Shown here: in pieces, positions 1 through 9,239 of the stretch
Numbering within the stretch: the stretch's first letter is position 1
Layout of the letters: every line of letters begins with the position of its first letter
DNA from: Streptomyces coffeae
Lineage (GTDB): Bacteria; Actinomycetota; Actinomycetes; Streptomycetales; Streptomycetaceae
NCBI RefSeq assembly: GCF_016741875.1
Contig: NZ_JAERRF010000001.1
Coordinates: 310,001-374,000, forward strand
Direction of reading: 5' to 3'
DNA: 64,000 nt
The notes under the pieces: generated by a model
Databases searched by the model: none
Told to the model about the DNA's origin: nothing
The model's input: the letters and a program-made list of their open reading frames with translations, nothing else
Translations under genes and position numbers: made by a program

Positions 1-407
1 TCGCGTCCGTCGCCGAGGAGCTGGGTATGCGCCGCGCCCGGGTGCTGTCCCGGTACGGCCTCCATGTCGCCGCCGACCGCTGGGACGACGCGTTCGGCGC
101 CCGGACCCCCATGGCACAGGCGGCCCCCGGCACCTGCGCGAGCTGCGGCTTCCTGGTGCCGATCGCGGGCTCGCTACGGCAGGCGTTCGGCGTGTGCGCC
201 AATGAGTTCAGTCCGGCGGACGGCCGTGTGGTCTCCCTGGCGTACGGCTGCGGCGCCCACTCCGAGGCCGCCGTCATGCCGAAGCCGCCCCGCCCGGCCG
301 AGCCCGTCCTCGACGAAACGGTCGTCGAACCGCTGCCCCTCCACCCCGACCGCACCGGCGGCTCGGTCGAGCCGGACTCCCCGGCGGAGGAACTGGGCCA
401 CTCCTAG
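1..407 (+). CDS. DUF3027 family protein, C-terminal part (cut by window edge)
   Basis: The reading frame is open from base 3 and runs to a TAG at 405-407, so the start lies outside the window. The visible 134 residues carry a CASCGFLVPIAG segment followed by CANEFSPADGRVVSLAYGCG, which gives four spaced cysteines, and then an acidic Pro-rich tail. I recognise this as the conserved C-terminal half of the actinobacterial DUF3027 family, of unknown function. The four Cys suggest a metal-binding or redox role, but that is inference. In Streptomyces this family usually precedes the large Hsp90-like gene, as here. The ATG at 27 is internal, since the frame is conserved-looking upstream of it. Confidence 0.8.
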   Translation, partial: ASVAEELGMRRARVLSRYGLHVAADRWDDAFGARTPMAQAAPGTCASCGFLVPIAGSLRQAFGVCANEFSPADGRVVSLAYGCGAHSEAAVMPKPPRPAEPVLDETVVEPLPLHPDRTGGSVEPDSPAEELGHS

Positions 408-1139
408 CCCTCCGCGGGCGGCGGTCCTGGGCCCCGGCCCCGGTGGACGGCGTCGGCTGGCACGGGTCCGCCCCCGGACGAGGGCGTCATGGCCTTCAAC
501 CGTGCGATGACCGTCGGCTATCCGCCCTCGGTCGCGGTCCGGTGCCGCCTTGCGCCGCGGGTGGGGTGCGGCGCCCCGCCCGCGGGCGGCCGACGGGGCT
601 CTCGTCGCCGCGCGTCATCAGCCCGTCGGGCCGCCACGGGGCCCGTGGGCGGCTGCCCCGGGTAGCCGGCCTGCCGCCGTCGGCGTCGATCGGGTGGGGC
701 CGAGCGGTCCCACCAGCCCCCGGGCCTCGCCACGGGGCCATGGGCGGCTGCCCCGGGCGGCCCGTCAACCCCGCCCGCCGCCGTCGGCGTCGGTCGGGTG
801 GAGACCGTGTGTGTCACCAGCCCGTCGGGCCCGGACACGGGACCTGTGGGCGGCTGCCCCGGGTAGTCCGGCAGTCACCCCACCCGCCGCCGTCGGCGGC
901 GGGCGCGGTGGGGACCGGGGCGGTGGGGTGGATCGCGGGGGGAGTACGTTCGCCGTTAGGGTCCCTCATCACCAGGGGCGTCCGGATGTGGACGTCCCCG
1001 TGCGGGCGGGACCCCGCGGAGGGGCGGCACGTGGGCGATCCGACGGGGGCGGTGGAGAATCGCGTCTCGTGGGGAACCCGGCAGCGGGCACCCGTAAGCA
1101 GGACCGCAGGGCACGGATCAGGAACTCCGGAGGCGAGAC
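408..1139. other. 732-bp intergenic region with degenerate tandem repeats
   Basis: No credible gene lies here; the open frames on both strands are GC-rich shadows with Arg/Pro/Gly composition. The middle part holds three imperfect repeats (separate entry). The end carries the ribosome-binding site ggaactccggaggcgagac for the GTG start at 1140. Confidence 0.6.
619..912. repeat. Three imperfect tandem copies, period about 95-106 bp
   Basis: The 16-mer gggcggctgccccggg occurs exactly at 647-662, 742-757 and 848-863. Each copy is preceded by a cagcccgtcggg-like stretch (near 619, 713 and 818) and followed by ccgccgtcggcg (near 674, 777 and 887) and gggtgg. The unit is therefore about 95 bp, once lengthened to 106 bp. 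It is intergenic and has no coding frame. Confidence 0.75.
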
Positions 1140-4100
1140 GTGAGCAGCACGGCGATGGTGCGAGGCGCGACCGAGGACGCGGACCCGTTCGGGACCGCGC
1201 GGCTGCGGCGCGGCGTGCTGGACGCCTGGGCCGCCTCGCCCGCCCGCTTCCGGGAGGACGCCAACGCCGAGGAGGACCTCGCGCTCGGCGGCCACCGCGA
1301 CCGGCTGGTCGTCGAGCTGGCCCAGAACGCGGCGGACGCCGCCGCCCGCGCCGGGGTGCCCGGACGGCTCCGGCTCACCCTGCACCCGGCCACCGACGGC
1401 CAGCCGGCCGTGCTGGCCGCCGCCAACACCGGCGCCTCGCTGGACGCCGCCGGCGTCGAGTCGCTGTCCACGCTGCGCGCCTCCGCCAAGCGGGACGAGC
1501 CGGAGAGCGCCGTGGGCCGGTTCGGCGTCGGGTTCGCGGCGGTGCTCGCGGTGAGCGACGAGCCCGCGGTCGTCGGCCGGAGCGGCGGGGTCCGCTGGTC
1601 GCTGGCCGAGGCTCGGGAGCTGACCCTGCGCACCGCCGAGGCCGCGCCCGGTCTGGCGGACGAGCTGCGCCGCCGGGACGGGCACGTCCCGCTGCTGCGG
1701 CTGCCGCTGCCCGCCGAGGGCACCGCGCCGGACGGCTATGACACCGTCGTGGTGCTGCCGCTGCGCGACGGCGCCGCCCTGGATGTGGCCGAGCGGCTGC
1801 TCACCGCGGTCGACGACGCACTGCTGCTGACCCTGCCGGGCCTGGCGGAGGTCGTGGTCGAGACCCCCGAGGGCGTACGGACGCTGCGGCGCCGCGCCGA
1901 GGGTCCGTACACGGTCATCGAGGACAGCGGTGAGCGCGGTACGACGCGCTGGCGCACCGAGAGCGCGGGCGGACGGCTGGACGCGGCGCTGCTCGCCGAC
2001 CGCCCGGTGGAGGAGCGGCTGCGCCCGGTGTGGTCGGTGACCTGGGCGGTTCCGGTGGACGCCGAGGGCGCGCCGGTGCGGCCCGCCACGGCCCCGGTCG
2101 TGCACGCGCCGACGCCCACGGACGAGCCGCTGGGGCTGCCCGCGCTGCTGATCGCCTCCTTCCCGCTGGAGCCCACCCGCCGCCACACCGCGCCCGGCCC
2201 GCTCACGGACTTCCTGCTGGACCGCGTGGCCGAGGCGTACGCGGCGCTGCTGCGCGACTGGCATCCGGTGGGGGTCGGCACGATCGGCCTGGTCCCGGGG
2301 CAGCTCGGCCGGGGCGAGCTGGACGGTGAGCTGCGGCAGCGGGTGCTGGAGCGGCTGCCGCGGGTGCCGTTCCTGCCCAGTGCGGCGGCGCCCGCGGCGG
2401 GCGAGAGCGGCCGGGAGCCGGTGGCGGGCTGGCTGGGCTCGCCGGACGCGCTCGGCCCGGACGCGGCGGAGGGCGGGCCCGCGGTGGGTGCGGCCACCGG
2501 CACCCCGGGACCGGCCGCCCCTGATCTCGGCGGCTGGGACGACGACGTCCTCGCGCCCGGTGCCCTGGAGGGCGAGCCGTACGCGCTACGGCCCCGCGAC
2601 GCCGAGCTCGTCGAGGGCGCGGGCACCGCGACCGTCGAGGTGCTGGCCGAGCTGTTCCCCACGCTGCTGCCCGCAGGTCTCGAGCGGCGGTCGGAGCTGC
2701 GGGTGCTCGGCGTGGCGCGGGTGCCGCTGGGCGAGGTGATCGACCGGCTGGCGGGGGTGGAACGCGACCCGTCCTGGTGGCGGCGGCTGTACGACGCGCT
2801 GTCCGGAACCGACCCGGACCGGCTCAGCGGGCTGCCGGTGCCGCTGGCCGACGGCCGGACGACGATCGGGCCCCGGCAGGTGCTGCTCCCGCTGCCCGGG
2901 GAGACCGACATCGGCGAGGGCGGGGGCGTCGCCGAGACCCATCGCACCCTGGCCCGGCTGGGCCTGAAGGTCGCCCATCCGGACGCCGCGCATCCGCTGC
3001 TGGAGAAGCTGGGCGCGACCCCGGCCACCCCGCGCGCCGTGCTGACCACCCCCCAGGTGCGCGCCGCCGTGGCGCATTCGCTGGAGGCGGAGGACGACTA
3101 CGACCCGTTCGCAGAGGACGGCGAGGGGCTGGGCGCGGCGCTGGACGCCGACACCCTGGCCGACACCGTCCTCGGCCTCGTCCAGCAGGCCCGGCTGGCG
3201 CCCGGCGACGAACCGTGGCTGGCCGCGCTGGCGCTGCCGGACGAGGACGGGGAGCCGGCCCCCGCCGGGGAACTGGTCCTGCCCGGGAGCGCCTTCGAGC
3301 GGGTGATGCGGGAGGGCGAACTCGCCGCCTGCGACGCCGAGCTGGCCGAGCGCTGGGGTGAACAGCCGCTGGCCGCGGTCGGAGTGCTGGCGAACTTCAC
3401 CCTCGCCCGGGCCACCGACGTGGTGCTGGACCCGGATGAGCTGGAGCCCCGCGAGGGAGACTTCACCGAGCCGGACGATGTCGGTGTGCTGGACGCGGTG
3501 GACGTGTGGTGCGAGGACGCGCTGGACCGGCTGCCGGAGACCCCGGTGCCCCCGGTGGCGACCGAGATCGTGGCCGTACGGGACCTGGACCTCGTGGACG
3601 ACGACGCCTGGCCGCAGGCGCTGGCCATGCTCGCCGAGCCGCCGCTGCGCGACGCGCTGACCGCGCCGGTGCGGGTGCTGCTGCCGGACGGCACCACGGA
3701 GAGCGTGCGTTCGTACACCGCGTGGTGGCTGCGCGGCCACCCGGTGCTGGACGGCCGCCGCCCCGCCGGACTGCGCGCGGCGGGCGGCGATCCGCTGCTG
3801 GCCGGGCTCTACGAGGCGGTGGACGCGGCCGGGTTCGAGGACGAGCAGGTGCTGCGGGCGCTCGGGGTGCGGACCTCGGTGGCGGCCCTGCTGGACGAGC
3901 CGGGCGGCGCGGCCGAGTTGCTGGCCCGGCTGGCCGACCCCGAGCTCGAGGTGACCGCGGCCCAGCTGCGCGCGCTCTACGGGCAGTTGGCCGACCTCGA
4001 CCCTGAGCAGGTGACCCTGCCGGACGAGCTGCGGGCCGTGGTGGACGGCCGCCCGCGGGTGGTGGACGCGGGCGAGGCCCTGGTCGCGGATGCGCCGGAC

Positions 4101-4511
4101 CTCATGCCGCAGGCCGAGGCGGACGGCCGGGCGCTGCTGCCGGTGAGCCCCGCGCGGGCGGCGGACCTGGCGGAGCTGTTCCAGGTGCGGCGGCTGACCG
4201 AGGTCTATCCGGCGCCGGTGGTCTCCCACGGCGATCCGCACGCGGTCCCGGAGGCGGTGCGCGAACTCCTCCCGGACGCCCCGCTGTCGTACGTCGAGCA
4301 CGAGGAACTGCTCGTCGCGGGCGACACGGAGAGCGGGATCGAGCTCGACTGGCGGTATGTGGACGGCACACTGCACGCCTCGACGGTCGAGGGGGTCGCG
4401 GCCGGGCTGGCCTGGGCCGCGGGCCAGTGGTCGCGCCGCTTCGAGGTGGCGGCCCTGCTGGAGGATCTGACGCGTACGGAGGAGCTGGCCCGGGCGCGCT
4501 GGTTCGACTAG
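1140..4511 (+). CDS. Hsp90/sacsin-type GHKL ATPase domain protein
   Basis: A 1123-aa cytoplasmic protein. The N-terminal quarter is a GHKL (Hsp90/sacsin-like) ATP-binding fold: the N-box ELAQNAADAA at residues 59-68 supplies the Mg-binding Asn, ANTGASL near 95-101 is the equivalent of the second motif, and GRFGVGF at 126-132 is the glycine lid. The rest is long, acidic and Leu/Ala-rich with no domain I can name. The start is GTG at 1140, preceded by ggagg seven bases upstream. Family members in actinobacteria are annotated as molecular chaperone Hsp90 or sacsin N-terminal ATP-binding-like proteins; chaperone activity is inferred from the ATPase fold only. The stop is followed by an unrelated secreted-protein gene. 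Confidence 0.85.
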   Translation: MSSTAMVRGATEDADPFGTARLRRGVLDAWAASPARFREDANAEEDLALGGHRDRLVVELAQNAADAAARAGVPGRLRLTLHPATDGQPAVLAAANTGASLDAAGVESLSTLRASAKRDEPESAVGRFGVGFAAVLAVSDEPAVVGRSGGVRWSLAEARELTLRTAEAAPGLADELRRRDGHVPLLRLPLPAEGTAPDGYDTVVVLPLRDGAALDVAERLLTAVDDALLLTLPGLAEVVVETPEGVRTLRRRAEGPYTVIEDSGERGTTRWRTESAGGRLDAALLADRPVEERLRPVWSVTWAVPVDAEGAPVRPATAPVVHAPTPTDEPLGLPALLIASFPLEPTRRHTAPGPLTDFLLDRVAEAYAALLRDWHPVGVGTIGLVPGQLGRGELDGELRQRVLERLPRVPFLPSAAAPAAGESGREPVAGWLGSPDALGPDAAEGGPAVGAATGTPGPAAPDLGGWDDDVLAPGALEGEPYALRPRDAELVEGAGTATVEVLAELFPTLLPAGLERRSELRVLGVARVPLGEVIDRLAGVERDPSWWRRLYDALSGTDPDRLSGLPVPLADGRTTIGPRQVLLPLPGETDIGEGGGVAETHRTLARLGLKVAHPDAAHPLLEKLGATPATPRAVLTTPQVRAAVAHSLEAEDDYDPFAEDGEGLGAALDADTLADTVLGLVQQARLAPGDEPWLAALALPDEDGEPAPAGELVLPGSAFERVMREGELAACDAELAERWGEQPLAAVGVLANFTLARATDVVLDPDELEPREGDFTEPDDVGVLDAVDVWCEDALDRLPETPVPPVATEIVAVRDLDLVDDDAWPQALAMLAEPPLRDALTAPVRVLLPDGTTESVRSYTAWWLRGHPVLDGRRPAGLRAAGGDPLLAGLYEAVDAAGFEDEQVLRALGVRTSVAALLDEPGGAAELLARLADPELEVTAAQLRALYGQLADLDPEQVTLPDELRAVVDGRPRVVDAGEALVADAPDLMPQAEADGRALLPVSPARAADLAELFQVRRLTEVYPAPVVSHGDPHAVPEAVRELLPDAPLSYVEHEELLVAGDTESGIELDWRYVDGTLHASTVEGVAAGLAWAAGQWSRRFEVAALLEDLTRTEELARARWFD

Positions 4512-4721
4512 GGCCCCGGCCCAGGCGACCGGGCGGCCCCGGTGCGGCGGCCACGAGTCGACGCAGGGGCAACCACTGTGGATCGAGCGCTAACGCCCTC
4601 CGGCCCCCGCACCGGCAGACTGACGGGAGGACGCGGGGGCACGGCGCCCGGGGGAACACCCGGCCGTGCGGGGACCCCGGGTCCGGACCGATGACAGTTC
4701 GGACGTACAGGGAGTGTGCCC

Positions 4722-5051
4722 ATGAGCAAGCTGGCACGGGGGACGGCGCTTGTCGGAGCGGCGGTCGCGCTGACGGCGATGGTGTCGCCGGTGGCCCACG
4801 CGGATGACCGCGGTTCGGCCTCCAGGTCGGGCCGCTATGTCGAGCTGAAGGCTTTCGAGGAAGCCCCGGTCTACACGGAGGCCAGCTCCAGGTCGCGGAG
4901 GGCGGGCTCGTTCAAGCGAGGTGAGACCGCCCGGGTCTGGTGCGCCCTCAAGACCTCTGGCGGGGTGTGGTACTCGGTCCAGGACATCGGCGGGGCACTG
5001 TGGACGTACTCGGGACACTTCGAGTCCTCGGGCGAGATCAAGAAGTGCTGA
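4722..5051 (+). CDS. Small secreted SH3-like protein
   Basis: A 109-aa protein with a clear Sec signal peptide (Lys/Arg at residues 3-6, a hydrophobic stretch to about 25, and an AHA-D cleavage site). The mature part of about 80 residues resembles a bacterial SH3 domain: VYTEASSRS, GSFKRGETARVWC, WYSVQDIGGALWTYS. Two cysteines (in VWCAL and the C-terminal KKC) could form a disulfide. I chose the ATG at 4722 because ggag lies seven bases upstream; a GTG at 4716 is too close to that site. Such proteins are thought to bind cell-wall material, but no substrate can be inferred. A second small SH3-type secreted protein lies at 49670. Confidence 0.75.
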   Translation: MSKLARGTALVGAAVALTAMVSPVAHADDRGSASRSGRYVELKAFEEAPVYTEASSRSRRAGSFKRGETARVWCALKTSGGVWYSVQDIGGALWTYSGHFESSGEIKKC

Positions 5052-5069
5052 CGGCCTGACCGGTGACAC

Positions 5070-5120
5070 CGCGAACGGCCCCGCCGCGTCCCAACCCTCC
5101 GGGACAGCGGCGGGGCCGTT
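5070..5120. terminator. Bidirectional terminator, 16-bp perfect stem
   Basis: The arms cgaacggccccgccgc (5070-5085) and gcggcggggccgttcg (5105-5120) are exact complements, and a gtccc/gggac mini-stem sits in the loop. It lies between convergent genes ending at 5051 and 5157. Confidence 0.85.
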
Positions 5121-5156
5121 CGCCTTTCCCGGCACCACGGCGCTTCGGCGCCGTCG

Positions 5157-5975
5157 TCAGGGCTTGCGGGCCACGCCCGCGTAGATCCACAGGTCCAGGG
5201 TCTCCGCCTCGGCCCGGGCCCGTTCGCTCTCCGGCTTCCAGCGGTGCGGCATCACCACACCCGGTTCCACCAGCTCGAGGCCGTCGAAGAACGGCAGGAC
5301 CTCCTCGTGGGTGCGGCCCTGCACATGGATGCCGCTGCTGCGGTAGAGGTTGGTGACCGCGTCCGAGACCCCGGGGCGGGCGTCGAGCGCGCCGTGCGAG
5401 AGCACGAGATAGCTGCCCGGCGCCAGCGGCTCGACCAGCCGCCGCACGATGTCGTACGGCTGCTGTTCGTTGGCGATGAAGTGCATGACCGCGTTGAGCG
5501 ACAGGGCGACCGGCTGGGTCAGGTCGAGCGTGGAGTGCAGCTCCTCCGCGGCGAGTATCGCCTCGGGCTCGGTGATGTCGGCGTGCATGTACGCGGTGCG
5601 GCCCTCGGGCGTGGAGAGCAGCAGGGCCTGGGCGTAGGCCAGCACGATCGGGTCGTTGTCCGCGTAGACCACCCGGGCCTCCGCCGCCACACCCTGGGCG
5701 ACCTGGTGGAGGTTGGGCTCGGTCGGGATACCGGTGCCGATGTCCAGGAACTGCCGGATACCGGCCTCGGCGGCGAGCCAGCGGGTGGCGCGGTGCATGA
5801 AGGATCGGTTGGCGCGGGTCCACGGCTTGACGTCCGGCCAGACGGCCTCGACCTGCTCGGCGGCCTGGGTGTCGACCGCGTAGTGCGTCTTGCCGCCCAG
5901 GAAGTAGTCGTACATGCGCGCCGAGTGCGGCTTGCTGGTGTCGATTTCGTCTGCGCGAAAGCGGTGACCGGTCAT
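5157..5975 (-). CDS. SAM-dependent methyltransferase (Methyltransf_19/DUF574 family)
   Basis: A 272-aa protein with the family signature IDTSKPHSARMYDYFLGGK near the N-terminus, then RQFLDIGTGIPTEPNLHQVA (SAM-binding motif I, around residues 75-95) and VVYADNDPIVLAYA (motif II acidic residue). This family is hugely expanded in Streptomyces and its substrates are unknown. The start ATG at 5975 has a short g-run just upstream; a GTG at 5984 would add three residues. It is monocistronic and shares a terminator with the SH3 gene. Confidence 0.85.
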   Translation of the reverse strand: MTGHRFRADEIDTSKPHSARMYDYFLGGKTHYAVDTQAAEQVEAVWPDVKPWTRANRSFMHRATRWLAAEAGIRQFLDIGTGIPTEPNLHQVAQGVAAEARVVYADNDPIVLAYAQALLLSTPEGRTAYMHADITEPEAILAAEELHSTLDLTQPVALSLNAVMHFIANEQQPYDIVRRLVEPLAPGSYLVLSHGALDARPGVSDAVTNLYRSSGIHVQGRTHEEVLPFFDGLELVEPGVVMPHRWKPESERARAEAETLDLWIYAGVARKP

Positions 5976-6319
5976 ATCCCCCACATTACTGGTGAGTTGG
6001 GGAAGCGTCGCGGGCGGGTTTCCGAGTGAGGTCCACCTCGTGAAGAATCCGCGACATGGTGAACGCCCGGTGAAGATCGTACAGTTGTGTCAGTTCCGGC
6101 TCCGACCGCGACATCGCGGGCGGAGCCCTGGCATTTCTGTGGGGGAATCAATGCGCCCGTCACCTCGGCCACCGACGCCAACACCTCCACCTGCACGGCC
6201 CGGTTCACCGTGGACCCGTGGGTCGACTTCATCGACAACGCCCCCGCGGGCACCGGCCACACCACCGTGAAGACGGTGAGGTCGGGGAGCGGGTGGAGGT
6301 GCGGTGGTCCGGGCGTGGT
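5976..6319. other. Intergenic region with a possible degraded coding fragment
   Basis: The methyltransferase promoter should lie at the left end. Between about 6140 and 6290 the + strand reads, in one frame, a protein-like stretch with INAPVTSATDANTSTC and FTVDPWVDFIDNAPAG, but it has no good start or ribosome site and runs into the 3' end of the opposing ATPase gene. It may be the remnant of a secreted-protein gene; I cannot name it. Confidence 0.3.
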
Positions 6320-8725
6320 TCAGGACGCCGGATCGCCACCGTCACCGTCGGCGGCGATCCGGCGCCACACCCACTCCAGCGCCGCCGAGGCCGCGGCGGC
6401 GATGCCCACCGCCGCCCATGGCATCACCGTCCCCACCAGGCGCAGCGCGAAGAAGTGCTGGAGCCACGGCGTGGCCAGCACGATCAGAAAGCCCACGCCC
6501 ATCGCCAGCACCAGCCCGATCCGCCACCAGGTGTACGGGCGGGCCACGATGGCCAGCACCCACAGCGCGATGAGGAACAGCGTCAGCGTCGCCGCGCTGG
6601 TCTCGGCCTGGAGCGCGCCCCGGCCCGTGTAGTAGTGACGGGCCAGCAGATACGCGGCGAAGGTGGCCGCGCCCGCGATCACCCCGGCCGGGACGGCGTA
6701 CCGCATCACTCTGCGGACGAAGTGCGGCCGGGCGCGCTCCTTGTTGGGGGCCAGCGCCAGGAAGAACGCGGGGACACCGATGGTGAGTGTGGACAGCAGC
6801 GTCAGATGGCGGGGCAGAAACGGGTACTCCACCCGGAAACACACCACCAGCACCGCGAGCAGCACCGAATAGACGGTCTTCACCAGGAAGAGCCGGGCCA
6901 CCCGCTCGATGTTGCCGATCACCCGGCGGCCCTCGGCCACCACCGACGGCAGGGTCGCGAAGCTGTTGTCGAGCAGCACGATCTGGGCGACCGCGCGGGT
7001 GGCCTCGCTGCCCGAGCCCATCGAGACACCGATGTCCGCGTCCTTGAGCGCCAGCACGTCGTTGACGCCGTCACCGGTCATGGCGACGGTGTGGCCGTGC
7101 GACTGGAGCGCGCCCACCATGTCCCGCTTCTGCCGCGGGGTGACCCGTCCGAAGACCGTGCCGCCCTCCAGTGCCGTCGCCATCCCGGTCCGTTCGGCGG
7201 GCAGCCGCCGCGAGTCGAGGGCGCGCGCGGCGCCGGGGAGGCCGAGCTCGGAGGCGACGGCGCCGACGGAGACCGCGTTGTCACCGGAGATGACCTTCGC
7301 GGCGACGTTCTGCTCGGCGAAGTAGCGCAGGGTGTCGGCCGCGTCCGGCCGCAGCCGCTGCTCCAGGACGACGAGGGCGACCGCGGTGACCGCCCGGGGG
7401 CCCAGGGGATCGCCGCTCAGGGCGTCCGCGCCGCTCTCCGCGCAGGTCTCGGTACGGGCCAGCAGCAGCACCCGCAGCCCGCGCGCGTTCAGCTCGTCGA
7501 TCTGGGCCAGGGCCGGATCGCCCTCGGCCAGCAGCACTTCCGGTGCGCCGAGCAGCCAGGTGGTGCGTTCGCCGCCGGGGGAGTCGAGGGTGGCGCCGCT
7601 GTACTTGCGGGCCGAGGAGAACGGCAGCACGTCCCGGGAGCGCCAGCCGTCGCCCTCGGCTCTATCCGGGCGCGGATAGGCGTCGATGATCGCCTGGAGG
7701 CTGGCGTTGGGACGCGGGTCACTGGCGCCGAGCGCGCCGAGCACCTGCCCCACGTACGTCATGTCGTGGCCGTCGAGCAGCCGCAGCTCACGGACGTCCA
7801 TCCCGCCCTCGGTGAGGGTGCCGGTCTTGTCCAGGCAGACCACGTCCACCCTGGCCAGCCCCTCGATCGCGGGCAGCTCCTGCACCAGGCACTGCCGGCG
7901 GCCCAACCGGATCACCCCGATCGCGAAGGCGACGGAGGTGAGCAGCACCAGGCCCTCGGGGACCATCGGCACGATTCCGGCGACCATCCGCCGCACCGCT
8001 TCCCGCCAGTCGTTCCCCTTCACCACGAACTGGCTGATCACCAGGCCGACCGCGGCCGGGACCATCATCCAGGTCACATACTTCAGGATCCGGCTGATAC
8101 CGCTGCGCAGCTCGGAGGCGACGAGGGTGAAGCGGGACGCCTCCTCGGCGAGCTGGGCGGCGTAGGCCGCGCGGCCGACCCGGGTGGCGGTGAAGGCGCC
8201 GCCGCCCGCGACCACGAAGCTGCCGGACATCACGGTGTCGCCGGGCTGTTTGAGCACCGGGTCGGCCTCCCCGGTGAGCAGCGATTCGTCGATCTCCAGA
8301 CCCTCGGCCTCGGTGACCTCGCCGTCCACGACGCACTTGTCGCCGGGGCCCAGCTCGATGAGGTCGCCGAGGACGATCCGGCCGGTGGGGATCTCGGTGG
8401 CCACCCCGTCCCGGCGGACGGTGGGCCGGGCCTCGCCGATCACGGCGAGGGAGTCGAGGGTCTTCTTGGCCCGTAGCTCCTGGACGATCCCGATGAGGGT
8501 GTTGGCCACGATCACAAAGCCGAACAACCCGTCCTGGAGCGGACCGACCACCAGGATGATCAGGAACAGTACGCCGATGATCGCGTTGAAGCGGGTGAAG
8601 ACATTGGCGCGGACGATCTCGGTGAACGAGCGGGAGGAGCGCACCGGGACGTCATTGACCTCACCGCGCGCGACGCGCTCGGCGACCTCGGCGGCGGTCA
8701 GTCCCGGGGCGGCCCGGTCCGGCAT
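6320..8725 (-). CDS. HAD-type P-type cation ATPase (CtpE-like)
   Basis: An 801-aa integral membrane cation pump. Domains in order: two N-terminal TM helices (about 45-85); an actuator domain with LLTGEADP at 149-156; TM helices 3-4 with the ion-site PEGL at 256-259; a phosphorylation domain with [10 protein letters not shown] (Asp299 is phosphorylated); a nucleotide-binding domain; a hinge TGDGVND around 540; and about six C-terminal TM helices. The PEGL rather than CPC motif rules out a heavy-metal pump, and the layout resembles mycobacterial CtpE, reported to take up calcium. Ion specificity here is inferred. No metal-binding N-terminal domain is present and the gene stands alone. Confidence 0.88.
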   Translation of the reverse strand: MPDRAAPGLTAAEVAERVARGEVNDVPVRSSRSFTEIVRANVFTRFNAIIGVLFLIILVVGPLQDGLFGFVIVANTLIGIVQELRAKKTLDSLAVIGEARPTVRRDGVATEIPTGRIVLGDLIELGPGDKCVVDGEVTEAEGLEIDESLLTGEADPVLKQPGDTVMSGSFVVAGGGAFTATRVGRAAYAAQLAEEASRFTLVASELRSGISRILKYVTWMMVPAAVGLVISQFVVKGNDWREAVRRMVAGIVPMVPEGLVLLTSVAFAIGVIRLGRRQCLVQELPAIEGLARVDVVCLDKTGTLTEGGMDVRELRLLDGHDMTYVGQVLGALGASDPRPNASLQAIIDAYPRPDRAEGDGWRSRDVLPFSSARKYSGATLDSPGGERTTWLLGAPEVLLAEGDPALAQIDELNARGLRVLLLARTETCAESGADALSGDPLGPRAVTAVALVVLEQRLRPDAADTLRYFAEQNVAAKVISGDNAVSVGAVASELGLPGAARALDSRRLPAERTGMATALEGGTVFGRVTPRQKRDMVGALQSHGHTVAMTGDGVNDVLALKDADIGVSMGSGSEATRAVAQIVLLDNSFATLPSVVAEGRRVIGNIERVARLFLVKTVYSVLLAVLVVCFRVEYPFLPRHLTLLSTLTIGVPAFFLALAPNKERARPHFVRRVMRYAVPAGVIAGAATFAAYLLARHYYTGRGALQAETSAATLTLFLIALWVLAIVARPYTWWRIGLVLAMGVGFLIVLATPWLQHFFALRLVGTVMPWAAVGIAAAASAALEWVWRRIAADGDGGDPAS

Positions 8726-8799
8726 GCCTTCGACGGTACGTGCGCGATGGGCCGCTCACCTGTCAGGGCGTCGCACACCGGCCGCCGGCCGGCAGCTCG

Positions 8800-9048
8800 T
8801 CAGCCGTTCCGGGAGCGGCGGATCGCGGCCTCCCGGGCCCGTACGTACCAGATGCCGAGCAGCCCGAGGCCGCCCCCGGCCAGACAGGTCCCCAGCCACC
8901 ACAGATGGCCGTGGTCGGCGTACCAGCCGTAGAAGGGGAGCTGGACGAGGAAGAGGACGAACCACACGATGGTGCCGCCGGTGATGGTCGCCACAACGTT
9001 GCCCTCCAGGGGCGGCGGCGCCTCGTGCTTGGGGGTCCACTTCGTCAT
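8800..9048 (-). CDS. DUF2530 small membrane protein
   Basis: An 82-aa protein starting MTKWTPKHEAPPPLEGN, with two hydrophobic helices (IVWFVLFLVQLPFYGWYA and LWWLGTCLAGGGLGLLGIWYV) separated by a short loop and ending in a basic tail. This matches the actinobacterial DUF2530 family, of unknown function. The ATG at 9048 is preferred over an in-frame GTG at 9054, since neither has a strong ribosome site. It is transcribed in the same direction as the P-type ATPase, 74 bp upstream of it. Confidence 0.75.
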   Translation of the reverse strand: MTKWTPKHEAPPPLEGNVVATITGGTIVWFVLFLVQLPFYGWYADHGHLWWLGTCLAGGGLGLLGIWYVRAREAAIRRSRNG

Positions 9049-9239
9049 GGGCACAGCTTAAGCGCCGGGCAGGACGCCGTTCCGGGCCGGATAGCGCCGC
9101 ATCCGGGCTGTTCGGAGCAGACGTTTGGTGTTCGGCTGTTTATAGATTCATACTGAACCGTTCCGGGTCTGAGTCGGCTTTTCTTGTTCGATCATCCAAA
9201 GGACCCATCGTTGATGTTCACGCACCACTGAGGTCCTGC

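Noticed and set aside
1140..4511. Several long minus-strand frames (for example 2586-4376) across the Hsp90-like gene
   Set aside because: Composition is His/Gln/Arg/Gly-rich and typical of antisense shadows in high-GC genes; the plus-strand protein has recognisable ATPase motifs.
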